Part shown: positions 19,219-28,014 of the stretch, one piece after another
Layout: each line of letters starts with the position of its first letter
Position numbering within the stretch: position 1 is the first letter of the stretch
Assembly: GCF_004354555.1 (NCBI RefSeq)
Contig: NZ_PUFH01000005.1
Location: 671,001-735,000 of the forward strand
Source: Leuconostoc citreum
GTDB taxonomy: Bacteria > Bacillota > Bacilli > Lactobacillales > Lactobacillaceae
Length of the DNA: 64,000 nt
Direction: 5' to 3'
Position numbers and translations under genes: made by a program
Notes under the pieces: model-generated
The model's input: only the letters and a program-made list of their open reading frames with translations
Databases searched by the model: none
What the model was told of the DNA's origin: nothing

Positions 19219-19236
19219 TTGATAAGCGTTAATCAA
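19219..19236. promoter_or_regulatory. Palindromic, cre-like site upstream of gntK
   Basis: TTGAT and ATCAA arms enclose AAGCGTTA. It resembles a catabolite-responsive element but has an extra base in each half compared with the standard cre spacing. It may instead be an operator of the locus regulator. Confidence 0.35.
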
Positions 19237-19256
19237 ATGCTAAACCAAACAGAAAA

Positions 19257-19275
19257 AGCTCCCTACTCGGGAGCT
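19257..19275 (-). terminator. Terminator after gnd
   Basis: AGCTCCC and GGGAGCT form a 7-bp stem with a 5-base loop, followed on the minus strand by TTTTTC. Confidence 0.88.
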
Positions 19276-19312
19276 GCCACTCAAAATATCTTGAGCAGGT
19301 TTAATCATTATA

Positions 19313-20221
19313 TTACTTAGCTGAATCCATTGCGTGGCCACCAAAGCCATTACGCAAAGCTGAGACAACCTTACCTGTAAATGTATCATCTTGCAATGAA
19401 CGGTAACGCATAGCAAGTGACAAGTAAATAACAGGTGCTGGTACATCAAGATCCAATGATTCTTGAACTGTCCACTTACCTTCACCAGATGAGTGCATAC
19501 GACCAGCAATAGCATCCAACTTAGGATCCTTTGCGAATTGTTCTTCAGCCAATTCCATCAACCATGAGCGGATAACTGAACCATGATTCCACAACTTTGA
19601 AACAGCTTCATAGTCATAATCAAATTGAGAAGCTTCCAAGACTTCGAATCCTTCAGCAATTGCTTGCATCATACCGTATTCGATACCGTTGTGAACCATC
19701 TTCAAATAGTGACCTGAACCCAAACGACCTGTGTACAAGTAACCATCTTCTTCGGCAATTGACTTGAACAATGGTTCGATAATCTTCCATGATTCGGCAT
19801 CATCGCCACCAATCATGAAGTTACCACCGTTACGGGCACCATTCATACCACCTGAAGTACCGGCGTCAAAGAACTTAATACCTGCAGCAGTTGTACGCTT
19901 GTTTTGTTCCAAGTTGTCTTTATAGTTTGAGTTACCACCATCAATGATGATATCGCCCTTGTCCATCTTTGAAATCAATGTATCAATTGTTGAGTTAGTT
20001 GGTACACCAGCTGGTACCATTACCCAAACAGCCTTTGGTGAAGGCAACTTTGATAGCATGTCGTCAATATCTGATGCCCCTTCAATTGCTGATGAGTAAT
20101 CAGTTGCTGCCTTAACAAAGTCAGCGTTCAAATCAAACGCAACAACTTCGTGACCGTTATCAACGGCGTTCTTTACCAAGTTCAAGCCCATCTTACCAAG
20201 GCCGATCATCGCAAACTTCAT
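19313..20221 (-). CDS. gnd: 6-phosphogluconate dehydrogenase, decarboxylating, short form
   Basis: 302 residues, much shorter than the 470-residue NADP-dependent Gnd. It is of the short form (YqeC/GntZ type) that usually prefers NAD. The Rossmann motif MIGLGKMGLNL is at residues 4-14, VMVPAG and GGNSNYKD follow, and the catalytic Lys sits in GHYLKMVHNGIEYGMMQ. The enzyme oxidises 6-phosphogluconate to ribulose 5-phosphate, CO2 and reduced cofactor, the central step of heterofermentative sugar breakdown. The cofactor preference is inferred from family. It has its own TTGCAA-17-TATAAT promoter and a terminator, so it is a separate unit within the gluconate locus. Confidence 0.93.
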   Translation of the reverse strand: MKFAMIGLGKMGLNLVKNAVDNGHEVVAFDLNADFVKAATDYSSAIEGASDIDDMLSKLPSPKAVWVMVPAGVPTNSTIDTLISKMDKGDIIIDGGNSNYKDNLEQNKRTTAAGIKFFDAGTSGGMNGARNGGNFMIGGDDAESWKIIEPLFKSIAEEDGYLYTGRLGSGHYLKMVHNGIEYGMMQAIAEGFEVLEASQFDYDYEAVSKLWNHGSVIRSWLMELAEEQFAKDPKLDAIAGRMHSSGEGKWTVQESLDLDVPAPVIYLSLAMRYRSLQDDTFTGKVVSALRNGFGGHAMDSAK

Positions 20222-20265
20222 GGTTCACTTACCTCTTATATGTTTTGTATTTTTACTACTATTTC

Positions 20266-20294
20266 ATTATATGAAAATTTTTTACATATTGCAA
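20266..20294 (-). promoter_or_regulatory. gnd promoter
   Basis: On the minus strand TTGCAA (20294-20289) and TATAAT (20271-20266) are separated by exactly 17 bases, and the -10 ends 44 bases before the gnd start codon. Confidence 0.75.
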
Positions 20295-20302
20295 CCCTGT
20301 TA

Positions 20303-20339
20303 TTGTAAATATTTTTCTTTTCTTGTATAGTTAACTATA
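20303..20339 (+). promoter_or_regulatory. Promoter and palindromic operator of the rpiR-family gene
   Basis: TTGTAA (20303-20308) and TATAGT (20326-20331) are 17 bases apart. The -10 is embedded in a perfect 14-bp palindrome TATAGTTAACTATA (20326-20339), which suggests autorepression by a dimeric regulator. Confidence 0.6.
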
Positions 20340-20378
20340 ATAAGTTATTCACATTATGTAATTATCGGAGAATGGCAT

Positions 20379-21230
20379 ATGGCTCAAAATATCATTGAAC
20401 AATTACGTGCACAAAAAAAACAATATAATAGCACCGAAAATAAGTTAATTGACTATATTTTGCAAGACACTGTTCGCGCAAGAGAAGCAACCATTAGGGA
20501 ACTCTCTAATGGTTCAGGCGTTTCAACCGCAACGATTTCACGTTTTGCTAAAAAAATTGGATTTGACTCCTTTCGTGATTTTTCAATGTCATTGGCCAGT
20601 GCCACCACAACGCTTTCGCCTGTCGATTTTTTTGGTGAAATTACAGATAATGATGACACTGATGCGATTGCTCAAAAAGTTTTTGCTGGGGCCAGCAACG
20701 CCCTCAAGGCGACTGTTAATCATTTAACAGCAAGTATGTTAGACACAGCAACACACTATCTAGTGGCTGCTAATCGTGTCGGCTTTTTTGGTATTGGCGG
20801 CTCATCTTTAGTTGCGTTTAATGCATATCATAAATTTTTACGTACACCATTAAATGTCATCGCCCATCCCGACTACGATATTCAACTCATGCAAGCTGTC
20901 AAACTAAATAATCATGACGCCGCTGTCGTGATTTCTCATTCCGGACGCAACAAAGATACCTTACTTATTGCACAAAAATTAAAAGAAAATCACGTTAAAG
21001 TAATTGCTATTACGGCTTTTGCTGAATCGCCCTTAGCCAAATCAGCTGACCTAGTCTTATTATCCTTGGCTGAAGAAATTAATTTTCGTAGTGAATCAAT
21101 GAGTTCGCTGATTGCCCAAATTACTATCATTGACACGTTGTTTACATTAGTTGGTTCGCAATTATCGACACGCACACAAGATGTAGTCGATACCATGCGG
21201 ACAACTATCGAAGAAACACGTGCACATTAA
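20379..21230 (+). CDS. RpiR family transcriptional regulator (HTH_6 plus SIS)
   Basis: 283 residues. The N-terminal helix-turn-helix (about 1-77) contains ATIRELSNGSGVSTATISRFAKKIGFDSFRDF, and the C-terminal SIS sugar-phosphate-binding domain (about 115-260) contains FFGIGGSSLVAFNAYHKFLR and VISHSGRNKDTLLIAQKLKE. RpiR proteins respond to phosphosugars. Divergent placement next to gnd, gntK and gntP points to 6-phosphogluconate or a related pentose phosphate as the effector. Whether it activates or represses cannot be told. GGAG lies eight bases before the start. Confidence 0.92.
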   Translation: MAQNIIEQLRAQKKQYNSTENKLIDYILQDTVRAREATIRELSNGSGVSTATISRFAKKIGFDSFRDFSMSLASATTTLSPVDFFGEITDNDDTDAIAQKVFAGASNALKATVNHLTASMLDTATHYLVAANRVGFFGIGGSSLVAFNAYHKFLRTPLNVIAHPDYDIQLMQAVKLNNHDAAVVISHSGRNKDTLLIAQKLKENHVKVIAITAFAESPLAKSADLVLLSLAEEINFRSESMSSLIAQITIIDTLFTLVGSQLSTRTQDVVDTMRTTIEETRAH

Positions 21231-21258
21231 AAGCGCTGACAATGTTGTCAGCGCTTTT
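21229..21258. terminator. Bidirectional terminator between rpiR gene and udk
   Basis: A perfect 14-bp stem with a 2-base centre, AAAAGCGCTGACAA and complement. It serves the convergent genes on both strands. Confidence 0.92.
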
Positions 21259-21263
21259 AATAT

Positions 21264-21896
21264 TTAATTTTGTTTTAACATGGCCTTTGCCTGATTAGTC
21301 AACATGTCAATAGCAACTAAATTCTCGCCCCCTTCTGGGACAATAATATTAGCATATCGTTTAGTTGGTTCAACGAATTGATGATACATAGGCTTAACAG
21401 TTGCCAAATACTGGTCAATGACACCGCGTACTGTTCTACCACGTTCATCAATATCGCGTTCCAAACGACGCAAAAAGCGAATATCATCATCTGTATCAAC
21501 AAATATTTTCATATCTAATAAGTCACGTACACGCGAATCGTTAAATAACAAAACGCCATCTACAATGATGACATCTGCTGGCTCAACAGGTTCAACTTCT
21601 TTGGCGCGCGTATGATTTGGATAATCATATATTGGCTTACTAATTGCTTCATGACGTAATAAACGTCGTAAGTCAGATACAAATAAATCTGTTTCGAAAG
21701 AATCTGGATGATCATAATTTGTCTTAACACGTTCTGACATTGGTTTGTCAGATTGATCTTTATAGTAAGAATCTTGCTGAAGTAATATAGCTGAAGAACC
21801 ATCTTCTGTCAATCGGCGTACTAACTCACGACTAACAGTCGTTTTCCCCGAACCGGAACCACCTGTAATACCAATCACTAAGGGTTTCAATCCCAT
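21264..21896 (-). CDS. udk: Uridine kinase
   Basis: 210 residues, standard length. Walker A GGSGSGKTT is at residues 12-20, followed by the uridine kinase motifs DSYYKDQSDKP, NYDHPDSFETDLF and IVDGVLLF. It phosphorylates uridine and cytidine to UMP and CMP in pyrimidine salvage. GGGAGG lies nine bases upstream of the ATG, which overlaps the stop of alsD by one base (TAATG). The two genes are therefore translationally coupled, linking pyrimidine salvage with acetolactate metabolism. Confidence 0.95.
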   Translation of the reverse strand: MGLKPLVIGITGGSGSGKTTVSRELVRRLTEDGSSAILLQQDSYYKDQSDKPMSERVKTNYDHPDSFETDLFVSDLRRLLRHEAISKPIYDYPNHTRAKEVEPVEPADVIIVDGVLLFNDSRVRDLLDMKIFVDTDDDIRFLRRLERDIDERGRTVRGVIDQYLATVKPMYHQFVEPTKRYANIIVPEGGENLVAIDMLTNQAKAMLKQN

Positions 21897-22618
21897 TATT
21901 GTTTTCCTCCCTCACTAGTAGCAATATCATCTGACAAGCCCTCTAGGTTAAGAGACATATCTCTAAAATCACTATCTTCAAGTGGGAAATGTTGTCTAAA
22001 TTCATCGAAAATCTGTAACGTCCCGTCAATGTTCTGGCCTTCAAAATCAAGAATGTGGCCACCAAACTTTTTATCATCTGACAAAAAGTGAATATGCCAC
22101 CCTGCAGCCGTAGGACCACTAAAGACGCTAGGGGCAAAATAACCGATAATGGTGCCACTAATATTTTTCTCTTGAAATTCTGATTGGTTTGTTGCAACTT
22201 CTAATAGACTTGGATATGGTGTTTCTTGTTTCTGTGCGACACGAACATGCATATTTGAAAAGTCACCATGGAATTTGACTGCGGCAAAAATATTAGTCAA
22301 CTTTTCTGACTTTAGTTGTTGACTTAATGTGTTGGTTGATGTCTCGGAAAAAGGTAGTCGGCGCGTTGGCTGATCAAAATGTACCGACACAAATGGCATC
22401 TTGGTATCCTTATCAGTGATATGGTTCAGTTTGCCATCACTTGTTGCTTGATAAACCTCACCATCTAAAACAATAACTTCGCCATCTAGACCAGTTAAAG
22501 TGCCAATACCTGTATCCCCGTGTGTTAATAACTCCGCGACTGTAATGGTGCCTTGTAATTGTTTGCCCATAAGCATGGCTAAAGTACCGTGTTGATATAA
22601 ACTACTCATTATGTTCAT
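21896..22618 (-). CDS. alsD: Alpha-acetolactate decarboxylase
   Basis: 240 residues, usual family length. The zinc ligands are visible in KFHGDFSNMHVR and in GWHIHFLSDDKKFGGHILDF, and the N-terminal LYQHGTLAMLMGKQLQGTITVAELLTHGDTGIGT is the conserved family start. The enzyme converts alpha-acetolactate to acetoin in the cytoplasm, which removes excess pyruvate and limits acid stress. No acetolactate synthase gene is adjacent. An alternative in-frame ATG lies three codons downstream. It is coupled to udk. Confidence 0.93.
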   Translation of the reverse strand: MNIMSSLYQHGTLAMLMGKQLQGTITVAELLTHGDTGIGTLTGLDGEVIVLDGEVYQATSDGKLNHITDKDTKMPFVSVHFDQPTRRLPFSETSTNTLSQQLKSEKLTNIFAAVKFHGDFSNMHVRVAQKQETPYPSLLEVATNQSEFQEKNISGTIIGYFAPSVFSGPTAAGWHIHFLSDDKKFGGHILDFEGQNIDGTLQIFDEFRQHFPLEDSDFRDMSLNLEGLSDDIATSEGGKQ

Positions 22619-22731
22619 CTACTATGCATCCTATCTGACGCACTTCCTCCATATCTTATTAACTTCATTTTAAGCGAATAAAAATGGACTGTAAAGCCTT
22701 TACTGAACTGTTTAACAATTTCAAACAAAAA

Positions 22732-22751
22732 AAGCGACCTTTCGGTAGCTT
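22732..22751 (-). terminator. Terminator overlapping the end of the OatA-like gene
   Basis: AAGCGACC and GGTAGCTT pair with one mismatch around a TTTC loop, followed on the minus strand by a run of T. Confidence 0.7.
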
Positions 22752-24606
22752 AATGACTGTTTTTAGTGCGTGCAACACTTTCAACTAGCAAACGAACATA
22801 ATTGCGATCACCAGTTGGCCCAGGATGCACACCATCATCAGCGAACCAGTCTAAATGCTGTTTTGCTAAATCAAACCAATCAATCACATGTAAATTACTG
22901 TATTGTTTCTGCGCATCAGCTAACATCTGATTATTATCATTCTGCCAAGAACGGCTTTGAACAAAATTATTAAACCAATAAACTTGTCTCTTTTTACCAA
23001 ATGTCTGCATCATTTTGTCAAGATCTTGTCGTTTAATATCACCATTTGTCCCCAAACCAATCACAATATTAGAGGCTAACTTACCTTGTGATGACATCTG
23101 GGCAACAAGGTCCGGTGTTTGGTAAGATTGACGTCCCACAGCAGCATCAACGAATATATTTTCATTTACTTCTTGTAAGTAAGGAGCTGCATCTAACATC
23201 ACTGAGTCCCCAATTGCTGTAAATGACATCTCTTTAAAGGCCAAATATTGTGATTTTTTCAATCCATAGCTTGAAATAATTGTTTGCTGTGCCGGTGTCA
23301 ATTTAGTTGATTCAGAGGCATCATGTTTATTAGTTTTGCCTTGTGCCGCCTTAGCGTTCCGTTGCGCAACTTTTTGTTGATTAGATTTGAGTTGCTTTTG
23401 CAATTTGGTTTCTGGCTGTGCCATACCCGCCCGATGATCAAGTAAGCCATTACCAATAAACACCGTCAGACAAACAAGCGCAATCATGACAGCAAAAAAC
23501 AAATTGCGTGATCTCGCCAGGCGCATGATGACAAATTTAAAGGCAGCGGGCTGACGAAAAATATTCTCCACAAAACGATAACTCAGTTCACTGAGTAAAA
23601 GCACAATCGCAACTTCAATGACCATATTGAGCAGATTAGGCTGATAATTTGGGATTAATTTTTCATAAAAAACAAAAACTGGCAACTGATATAAGTAAAT
23701 GCTATAACTCCGGGTGCCTAAGTAATTCAAGATTGGTTGGTCGAGTAGATGACCATACCACGACGCTGGATGCGCCGTGACGGCAATTAATATCGCAACA
23801 ACTAAGGTAAACAAATACATCAAACCATAGTAAGTACCTTGATGTTGCCCATTAAGCCACAGAAAACCACAAATTGTTAATATGAAGGCTATTGTCCCTG
23901 TCGTATTTAAAAAATCACGCGTTTTTGGCTGAACCGCCGGATTGAGTCGGTTAGATGGCCATAAAAATGCCAAAGACGTTCCAATTAGAATAGCAAACAT
24001 GCGCGTATCTGTCCCATAATAAGCGCGATTGATTGCCTCTGGCTGATATAATACTGCCATGGCTATCGCACTCAATAACGATAAAAATAGCAACATAATC
24101 GCAATATATGGTCGCTTAAGCTGTTTTTTTAATAACCACCATACGATGAACGGCCAAATTAAATAAAATTGTCCCTCTATTGATAATGACCATAAGTGCG
24201 TAAACGGTGAAGCCCCACCGAATTGTTGAAAATAAGATTCACCATGACCAATAGCCCAGAAATTATAGACGTAAAACAAATTAGTAACGACTGTATAGCG
24301 TAAATTATAAATAAGCTGTTGATCACATAATAAAATAATCACAATGCTCAATAAGAGCATACCTAATAATGCTGGATACAGTCTTTTTAACCGCCGCATA
24401 TAAAATGTCACTGCAGCAATTCGTTGCTTATCATCAAATTCTTGGATTAAAAGGTCGGTAATTAAATATCCTGACAAAACAAAAAAAAGTGGTACCCCTA
24501 ACCAACCGCCAACGAGCTTGTCAGGCATCAAATGAAAAGCTATTACACCAATAACTGCTAAGGCTCTTAGCCCATCAAACCCCTTAATATAACGCTTTTT
24601 TGTCAT
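22750..24606 (-). CDS. oatA: OatA-like O-acetyltransferase (acyltransferase-3 plus SGNH domain)
   Basis: 618 residues. The N-terminal half (1-380) is an acyltransferase-3 membrane domain with about ten helices and the motifs FDGLRALAVIGVIAFH and SIEGQFYLIWP. A lysine/glutamine-rich linker (about 395-445) leads to an extracytoplasmic SGNH domain with nucleophile Ser468 in GDSV and the Asp591/His594 pair in DDGVHPGP. OatA moves acetyl groups across the membrane onto the C6 hydroxyl of MurNAc and confers lysozyme resistance. Acetylation of another surface polymer is the main alternative. It lies alone between ccpA and alsD with terminators on both sides. Confidence 0.85.
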   Translation of the reverse strand: MTKKRYIKGFDGLRALAVIGVIAFHLMPDKLVGGWLGVPLFFVLSGYLITDLLIQEFDDKQRIAAVTFYMRRLKRLYPALLGMLLLSIVIILLCDQQLIYNLRYTVVTNLFYVYNFWAIGHGESYFQQFGGASPFTHLWSLSIEGQFYLIWPFIVWWLLKKQLKRPYIAIMLLFLSLLSAIAMAVLYQPEAINRAYYGTDTRMFAILIGTSLAFLWPSNRLNPAVQPKTRDFLNTTGTIAFILTICGFLWLNGQHQGTYYGLMYLFTLVVAILIAVTAHPASWYGHLLDQPILNYLGTRSYSIYLYQLPVFVFYEKLIPNYQPNLLNMVIEVAIVLLLSELSYRFVENIFRQPAAFKFVIMRLARSRNLFFAVMIALVCLTVFIGNGLLDHRAGMAQPETKLQKQLKSNQQKVAQRNAKAAQGKTNKHDASESTKLTPAQQTIISSYGLKKSQYLAFKEMSFTAIGDSVMLDAAPYLQEVNENIFVDAAVGRQSYQTPDLVAQMSSQGKLASNIVIGLGTNGDIKRQDLDKMMQTFGKKRQVYWFNNFVQSRSWQNDNNQMLADAQKQYSNLHVIDWFDLAKQHLDWFADDGVHPGPTGDRNYVRLLVESVARTKNSH

Positions 24607-24647
24607 TTGAAATATGAACCTTCCATCGTAAATTTGTTCAAAATAAA

Positions 24648-24674
24648 AAGCAAACCACTTTTAATAGTTTACTT
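24648..24674 (-). terminator. Terminator after ccpA
   Basis: AAGCAAAC and GTTTACTT form a stem with one wobble pair when transcribed from the minus strand, followed by a T run. Confidence 0.65.
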
Positions 24675-24727
24675 TTTTAACGTTTAAATGTCAAATGTTA
24701 CTATTATATTTCTAAACAATGATATTA

Positions 24728-25738
24728 TTAATTAATTGTTGTGCCACGACGTTCCAAAGTGTGTGGCAACTTAACTTGCGTGTCATCAATAATTTCATTA
24801 TTCATCAGCTTGGTCAACATTCGCATAGCCACAGCACCGATATCGTACTTTGGTTGCCCGATAGATGTGAGTTCTGGTCGTGTGACAATAGTAAATTTAG
24901 TATCATTTGAAGTAATAATCTCAAAATCTTCAGGGATACGTTTGCCATGCTCGCGCATGTAATTCATAATACCTAGTGCCACTTCGTCATCATAAGCAAT
25001 AACACCATCGGCCTCTGCTGCTAAAATTTTCTCAGCAATCTGAAGGCCTGCGGCATAATCTTGATGCGCGACAAAGAGAAGTTTGTCATCAAAGACAATA
25101 TCAGCCTTTTCTAAAGCAGTTTGGTACCCAACTAAACGATGTAATTTATTGATGGCATGCGTCATAGGACCAGTGACAAGTGCGATGCGCTTGTGCTTAT
25201 TTTTGACCATTGTATCAACAGCTTCTTCAACTGCTTTAACATAATCAACATTAACACTTGGTAGTTGGCCTTCAGCGTCAATCGATCCCGCCAATACAAC
25301 TGGTGCATCGGCGCCCGCAATCGTATTTAAAACTTCACGATCTAATTCGTTCCCCATAAAAATAATGCCATCAACTTGCTTACTAGCCAAGTTATTGACT
25401 GCCATGGTTTCTCGTACCGGATCTTCATCTGTATTAGTCAATAGGACATCATAGTGGTACATATTTGCAACATCATCAATACCACGTGCCAATTCTGAAT
25501 AATACATATCCGTCACATCAGGCATAACAACACCAATGGTTGTTGTCTTTTTGGAAGCTAAACCACGTGCTACAGCATTAGGATGATAACCTAATTCTTC
25601 AATGGCGTCTAATACTTTGCGTTTAGTTGATTCACGCACATTACTATTGCCATTGACGACGCGCGACACTGTTGCCAATGATACCCCAACGCGATTAGCG
25701 ACATCATAAATTGTTGCTGAACTTTTTTTCTGCATCAT
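24728..25738 (-). CDS. ccpA: Catabolite control protein A
   Basis: 336 residues, LacI/GalR family. The DNA-binding helix-turn-helix TIYDVANRVGVSLATVSRVVNG is at about residues 9-30, the hinge helix follows, and a periplasmic-binding-protein-like core occupies 60-330. CcpA with HPr-Ser-P binds cre sites and controls carbon metabolism. The identification rests on the typical LAB arrangement opposite pepQ and on a perfect cre overlapping its own -35. ATG 25738 and ATG 25735 are adjacent; AAGGTT lies just before them. Confidence 0.95.
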   Translation of the reverse strand: MMQKKSSATIYDVANRVGVSLATVSRVVNGNSNVRESTKRKVLDAIEELGYHPNAVARGLASKKTTTIGVVMPDVTDMYYSELARGIDDVANMYHYDVLLTNTDEDPVRETMAVNNLASKQVDGIIFMGNELDREVLNTIAGADAPVVLAGSIDAEGQLPSVNVDYVKAVEEAVDTMVKNKHKRIALVTGPMTHAINKLHRLVGYQTALEKADIVFDDKLLFVAHQDYAAGLQIAEKILAAEADGVIAYDDEVALGIMNYMREHGKRIPEDFEIITSNDTKFTIVTRPELTSIGQPKYDIGAVAMRMLTKLMNNEIIDDTQVKLPHTLERRGTTIN

Positions 25739-25798
25739 TTAACCTTCTTCAATCATCATATATCTCATAAAACATCAACGTGTTAATATACCTCTGTC

Positions 25799-25837
25799 TA
25801 TTATAGCAAAAAAAGTCAGAATTGCAAACGCTTACAA
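25799..25837 (-). promoter_or_regulatory. ccpA promoter with cre site over the -35
   Basis: TTGCAAACGCTTACAA at 25822-25837 fits the cre consensus WTGNAANCGNWNNCW at every position. On the minus strand the end of this site provides the -35 (TTGCAA). Sixteen bases later comes TGC-TATAAT (25804-25799). CcpA binding here would block its own promoter and might also influence the divergent pepQ promoter. Confidence 0.82.
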
Positions 25838-25947
25838 CGTTATATTTACGAGTTTTCATCAATGTTTCTGTTTGTTACAAGAAAGGAACGTCAAAGCTAA
25901 AAGTGTTAAAATGTAATTAACATTAAGTGAAGAAGGAATAATATCTT

Positions 25948-27048
25948 ATGGTAAATCAACAAAAATTAACTCATTTTGTCTCATGGCTTAATCAAAATGA
26001 ACTGTCTGGTGCTATTATCACCAATTTTCATAATGTTGCTTATTTTTCAGGCTTTGAATCGGATCCCATCGAACGTGTTCTCGCACTCGTTGTTTTTTCC
26101 GACCACGAGCCACTATTATTTGGTCCTGCGCTCGAAGTCAATAGTATGCGCGCTAGTGGTTGGCCATTTGCCGCATTTGGCTATGCTGATCATGAAAATC
26201 CTTGGCTTATCCTTGCGCAACACATTAAACAGACAACGTCAGGGACAAAATTTGGTATTGAATATGACCATTTAAGCGTTGCCCGCTTTAATGCATTGCA
26301 AACAGCCTTACCAAGCTTATCCTTTAAAACTGATGTCACAAATGAAGTCAACCAACTACGATTACTTAAAACCCCAGCAGAAATTGAGCATATGATGGCT
26401 GCTGGAAAGGATGCTGATCGTGCTTTGACCATAGGCTTTCAAGCTTTGACCTCTGGTATATCTGAATTAGCTGTATCAGCTAAGATAGAATATGAGTTAA
26501 AAAAATCAGGTGTCGCAGCCATGAGTTTTGACACGTTAGTCCAATTTGGAACACATGCTGCCGACCCTCATGGTGCCACTGCGACACGTGAATTAGCAAC
26601 AGGTGAAATGGCCCTTTTTGATCTAGGTACAATAACCGAAGGGTATGCATCTGACGTCTCACGAACCATTGCGTTTGGACAGGTTGACCCCAAATTACAA
26701 GAAATTCATGCTGTTACATTGGCAGCACAACAAGAAGCGCAATCACAGGCAAAAGTTGGCATGACAGCCGCTGAACTGGATGGCATTGCTCGGCAAATTA
26801 TAACTGATGCCGGCTATGGTGACTATTTTGTGCATCGATTAGGTCATGGCTTAGGCACATCAGTTCACGAGTACCCATCAATTATGGCAGGCAATAACAT
26901 AACATTACAAGAAGGCATGGCCTTTTCAATTGAGCCAGGTATATATATACCTGGTCTGGGCGGTGTCCGTATCGAAGATTCAGGTTATATGAGCCACACT
27001 GGTTTTATCCCATTTACAACAACATCTAAATCACTGTACCAATTATAA
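25948..27048 (+). CDS. pepQ: Xaa-Pro dipeptidase (prolidase)
   Basis: 366 residues, M24 metallopeptidase. An N-terminal creatinase-like domain (1-130) precedes the pita-bread catalytic domain, which carries the metal ligands in LFDLGTITEGYASDVSRT, HRLGHGLGTSVHEYP, FSIEPGIYIPG and GGVRIEDSG. It hydrolyses X-Pro dipeptides in the cytoplasm. Transcribed divergently from ccpA, as in other lactic acid bacteria. An AAGGA ribosome binding site precedes the ATG. Confidence 0.95.
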   Translation: MVNQQKLTHFVSWLNQNELSGAIITNFHNVAYFSGFESDPIERVLALVVFSDHEPLLFGPALEVNSMRASGWPFAAFGYADHENPWLILAQHIKQTTSGTKFGIEYDHLSVARFNALQTALPSLSFKTDVTNEVNQLRLLKTPAEIEHMMAAGKDADRALTIGFQALTSGISELAVSAKIEYELKKSGVAAMSFDTLVQFGTHAADPHGATATRELATGEMALFDLGTITEGYASDVSRTIAFGQVDPKLQEIHAVTLAAQQEAQSQAKVGMTAAELDGIARQIITDAGYGDYFVHRLGHGLGTSVHEYPSIMAGNNITLQEGMAFSIEPGIYIPGLGGVRIEDSGYMSHTGFIPFTTTSKSLYQL

Positions 27049-27078
27049 AAAGCTATGTCTATCAAGACATAGCTTTTT
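27047..27078. terminator. Bidirectional terminator between pepQ and the CPBP gene
   Basis: A perfect 14-bp stem (AAAAAGCTATGTCT and complement) with an ATCA loop overlaps both stop codons. Confidence 0.9.
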
Positions 27079-27811
27079 ATAATGCTTTAACAAATGCCAT
27101 GATTAATATTGGCATCATTGTCACAAAATTATTGACAAAATGCACGGCAATACTATCTTGTAAGTTCCCTGTATGCTTATAGACATAGGCTAGAAACATC
27201 CCCATCGACATGTAGACAAGATAACTTAAGCCATCTGATAAATTCGTTGGTATTTTACCCATATGCGGAAAGGCAAATAAAATACCCGATAGAATGATAC
27301 TTGCCCACCACCAAGATTTTCTGAAAAAATAATTAATTACCAGTCCGCGAAAAACAATTTCTTCCACTACCGGTGCTAGAAAGATAGCATAAATCATCAT
27401 AGCAATCATAACTAAATTGATATGTGCTGTAAGTGATTGTATGGCTGCTTGATTTTCAGTTGTCGTATCGCCAGTCAATGTGAGACGTAAAAAATTAACA
27501 ACCATTTCAATGCCCAACATCGCAAAAAACAGGCCAATGATATACCATATATGTTGCCAGTGCCTAACGTTAATACGATGAAATACCGGCGCTGTTGTTG
27601 TGCGCCTTAACAGGCGATAAGCGTAATAGCCAATCGCTAAATAAGATAAAAATAACATCATGATAAACAAGATTTGCAGCCAAACTGACTTTTGCATAGC
27701 TGCAATTTGTAAGAATGCTGGCGACAGCATCAATAAGAATGCAACAACGATGAAATTAACAATACGCTGCCACAGATATTTAGGTGTTGGTTGGGTTGTT
27801 AAATTAAGCAA
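27077..27811 (-). CDS. CPBP family intramembrane glutamic endopeptidase
   Basis: About 244 residues with six or more membrane helices. The three CPBP motifs are present: EEIVFRG, the FxxxH motif in FAFPHMG, and HFVNNF near the C-terminus. The family cleaves or processes membrane-embedded substrates. In lactic acid bacteria members are linked to bacteriocin immunity, but no bacteriocin gene is adjacent. I chose TTG 27811 because GGAAGAG lies eight bases upstream, just after the stop of the preceding gene. An ATG at 27847 would extend the protein by twelve residues and overlap the upstream gene by 35 bp without a ribosome binding site. Confidence 0.8.
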   Translation of the reverse strand: MLNLTTQPTPKYLWQRIVNFIVVAFLLMLSPAFLQIAAMQKSVWLQILFIMMLFLSYLAIGYYAYRLLRRTTTAPVFHRINVRHWQHIWYIIGLFFAMLGIEMVVNFLRLTLTGDTTTENQAAIQSLTAHINLVMIAMMIYAIFLAPVVEEIVFRGLVINYFFRKSWWWASIILSGILFAFPHMGKIPTNLSDGLSYLVYMSMGMFLAYVYKHTGNLQDSIAVHFVNNFVTMMPILIMAFVKAL

Positions 27812-27812
27812 A

Positions 27813-28013
27813 TTACTCTTCCTTATCCAAATGTTCTTTTCGCGCATAATAGAATAACACGATATACCCGATATTGATAATTAAAAAAAGCACAATGGCT
27901 AAAATTAGCGTTACATGTAATGGCCAGTGAGCTGAACGACTCACAAAAAATAGCAGTATGAAAAATACTGCTGAAAACAGACCAAGTAAAATTCGTAGTA
28001 TGAGGTTTGTCAT
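27813..28013 (-). CDS. Small two-helix membrane protein
   Basis: 66 residues from ATG 28013, just after the stop of the HAD gene. A longer frame starting at 28055 would overlap that gene by about 40 bp. Two hydrophobic segments (about 4-24 and 33-55) are followed by a short charged tail, YYARKEHLDKEE. I recognise no family. Position between a Cof-type phosphatase and a CPBP protease, with almost no gaps, suggests one transcript. Confidence 0.6.
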   Translation of the reverse strand: MTNLILRILLGLFSAVFFILLFFVSRSAHWPLHVTLILAIVLFLIINIGYIVLFYYARKEHLDKEE

Positions 28014-28014
28014 A

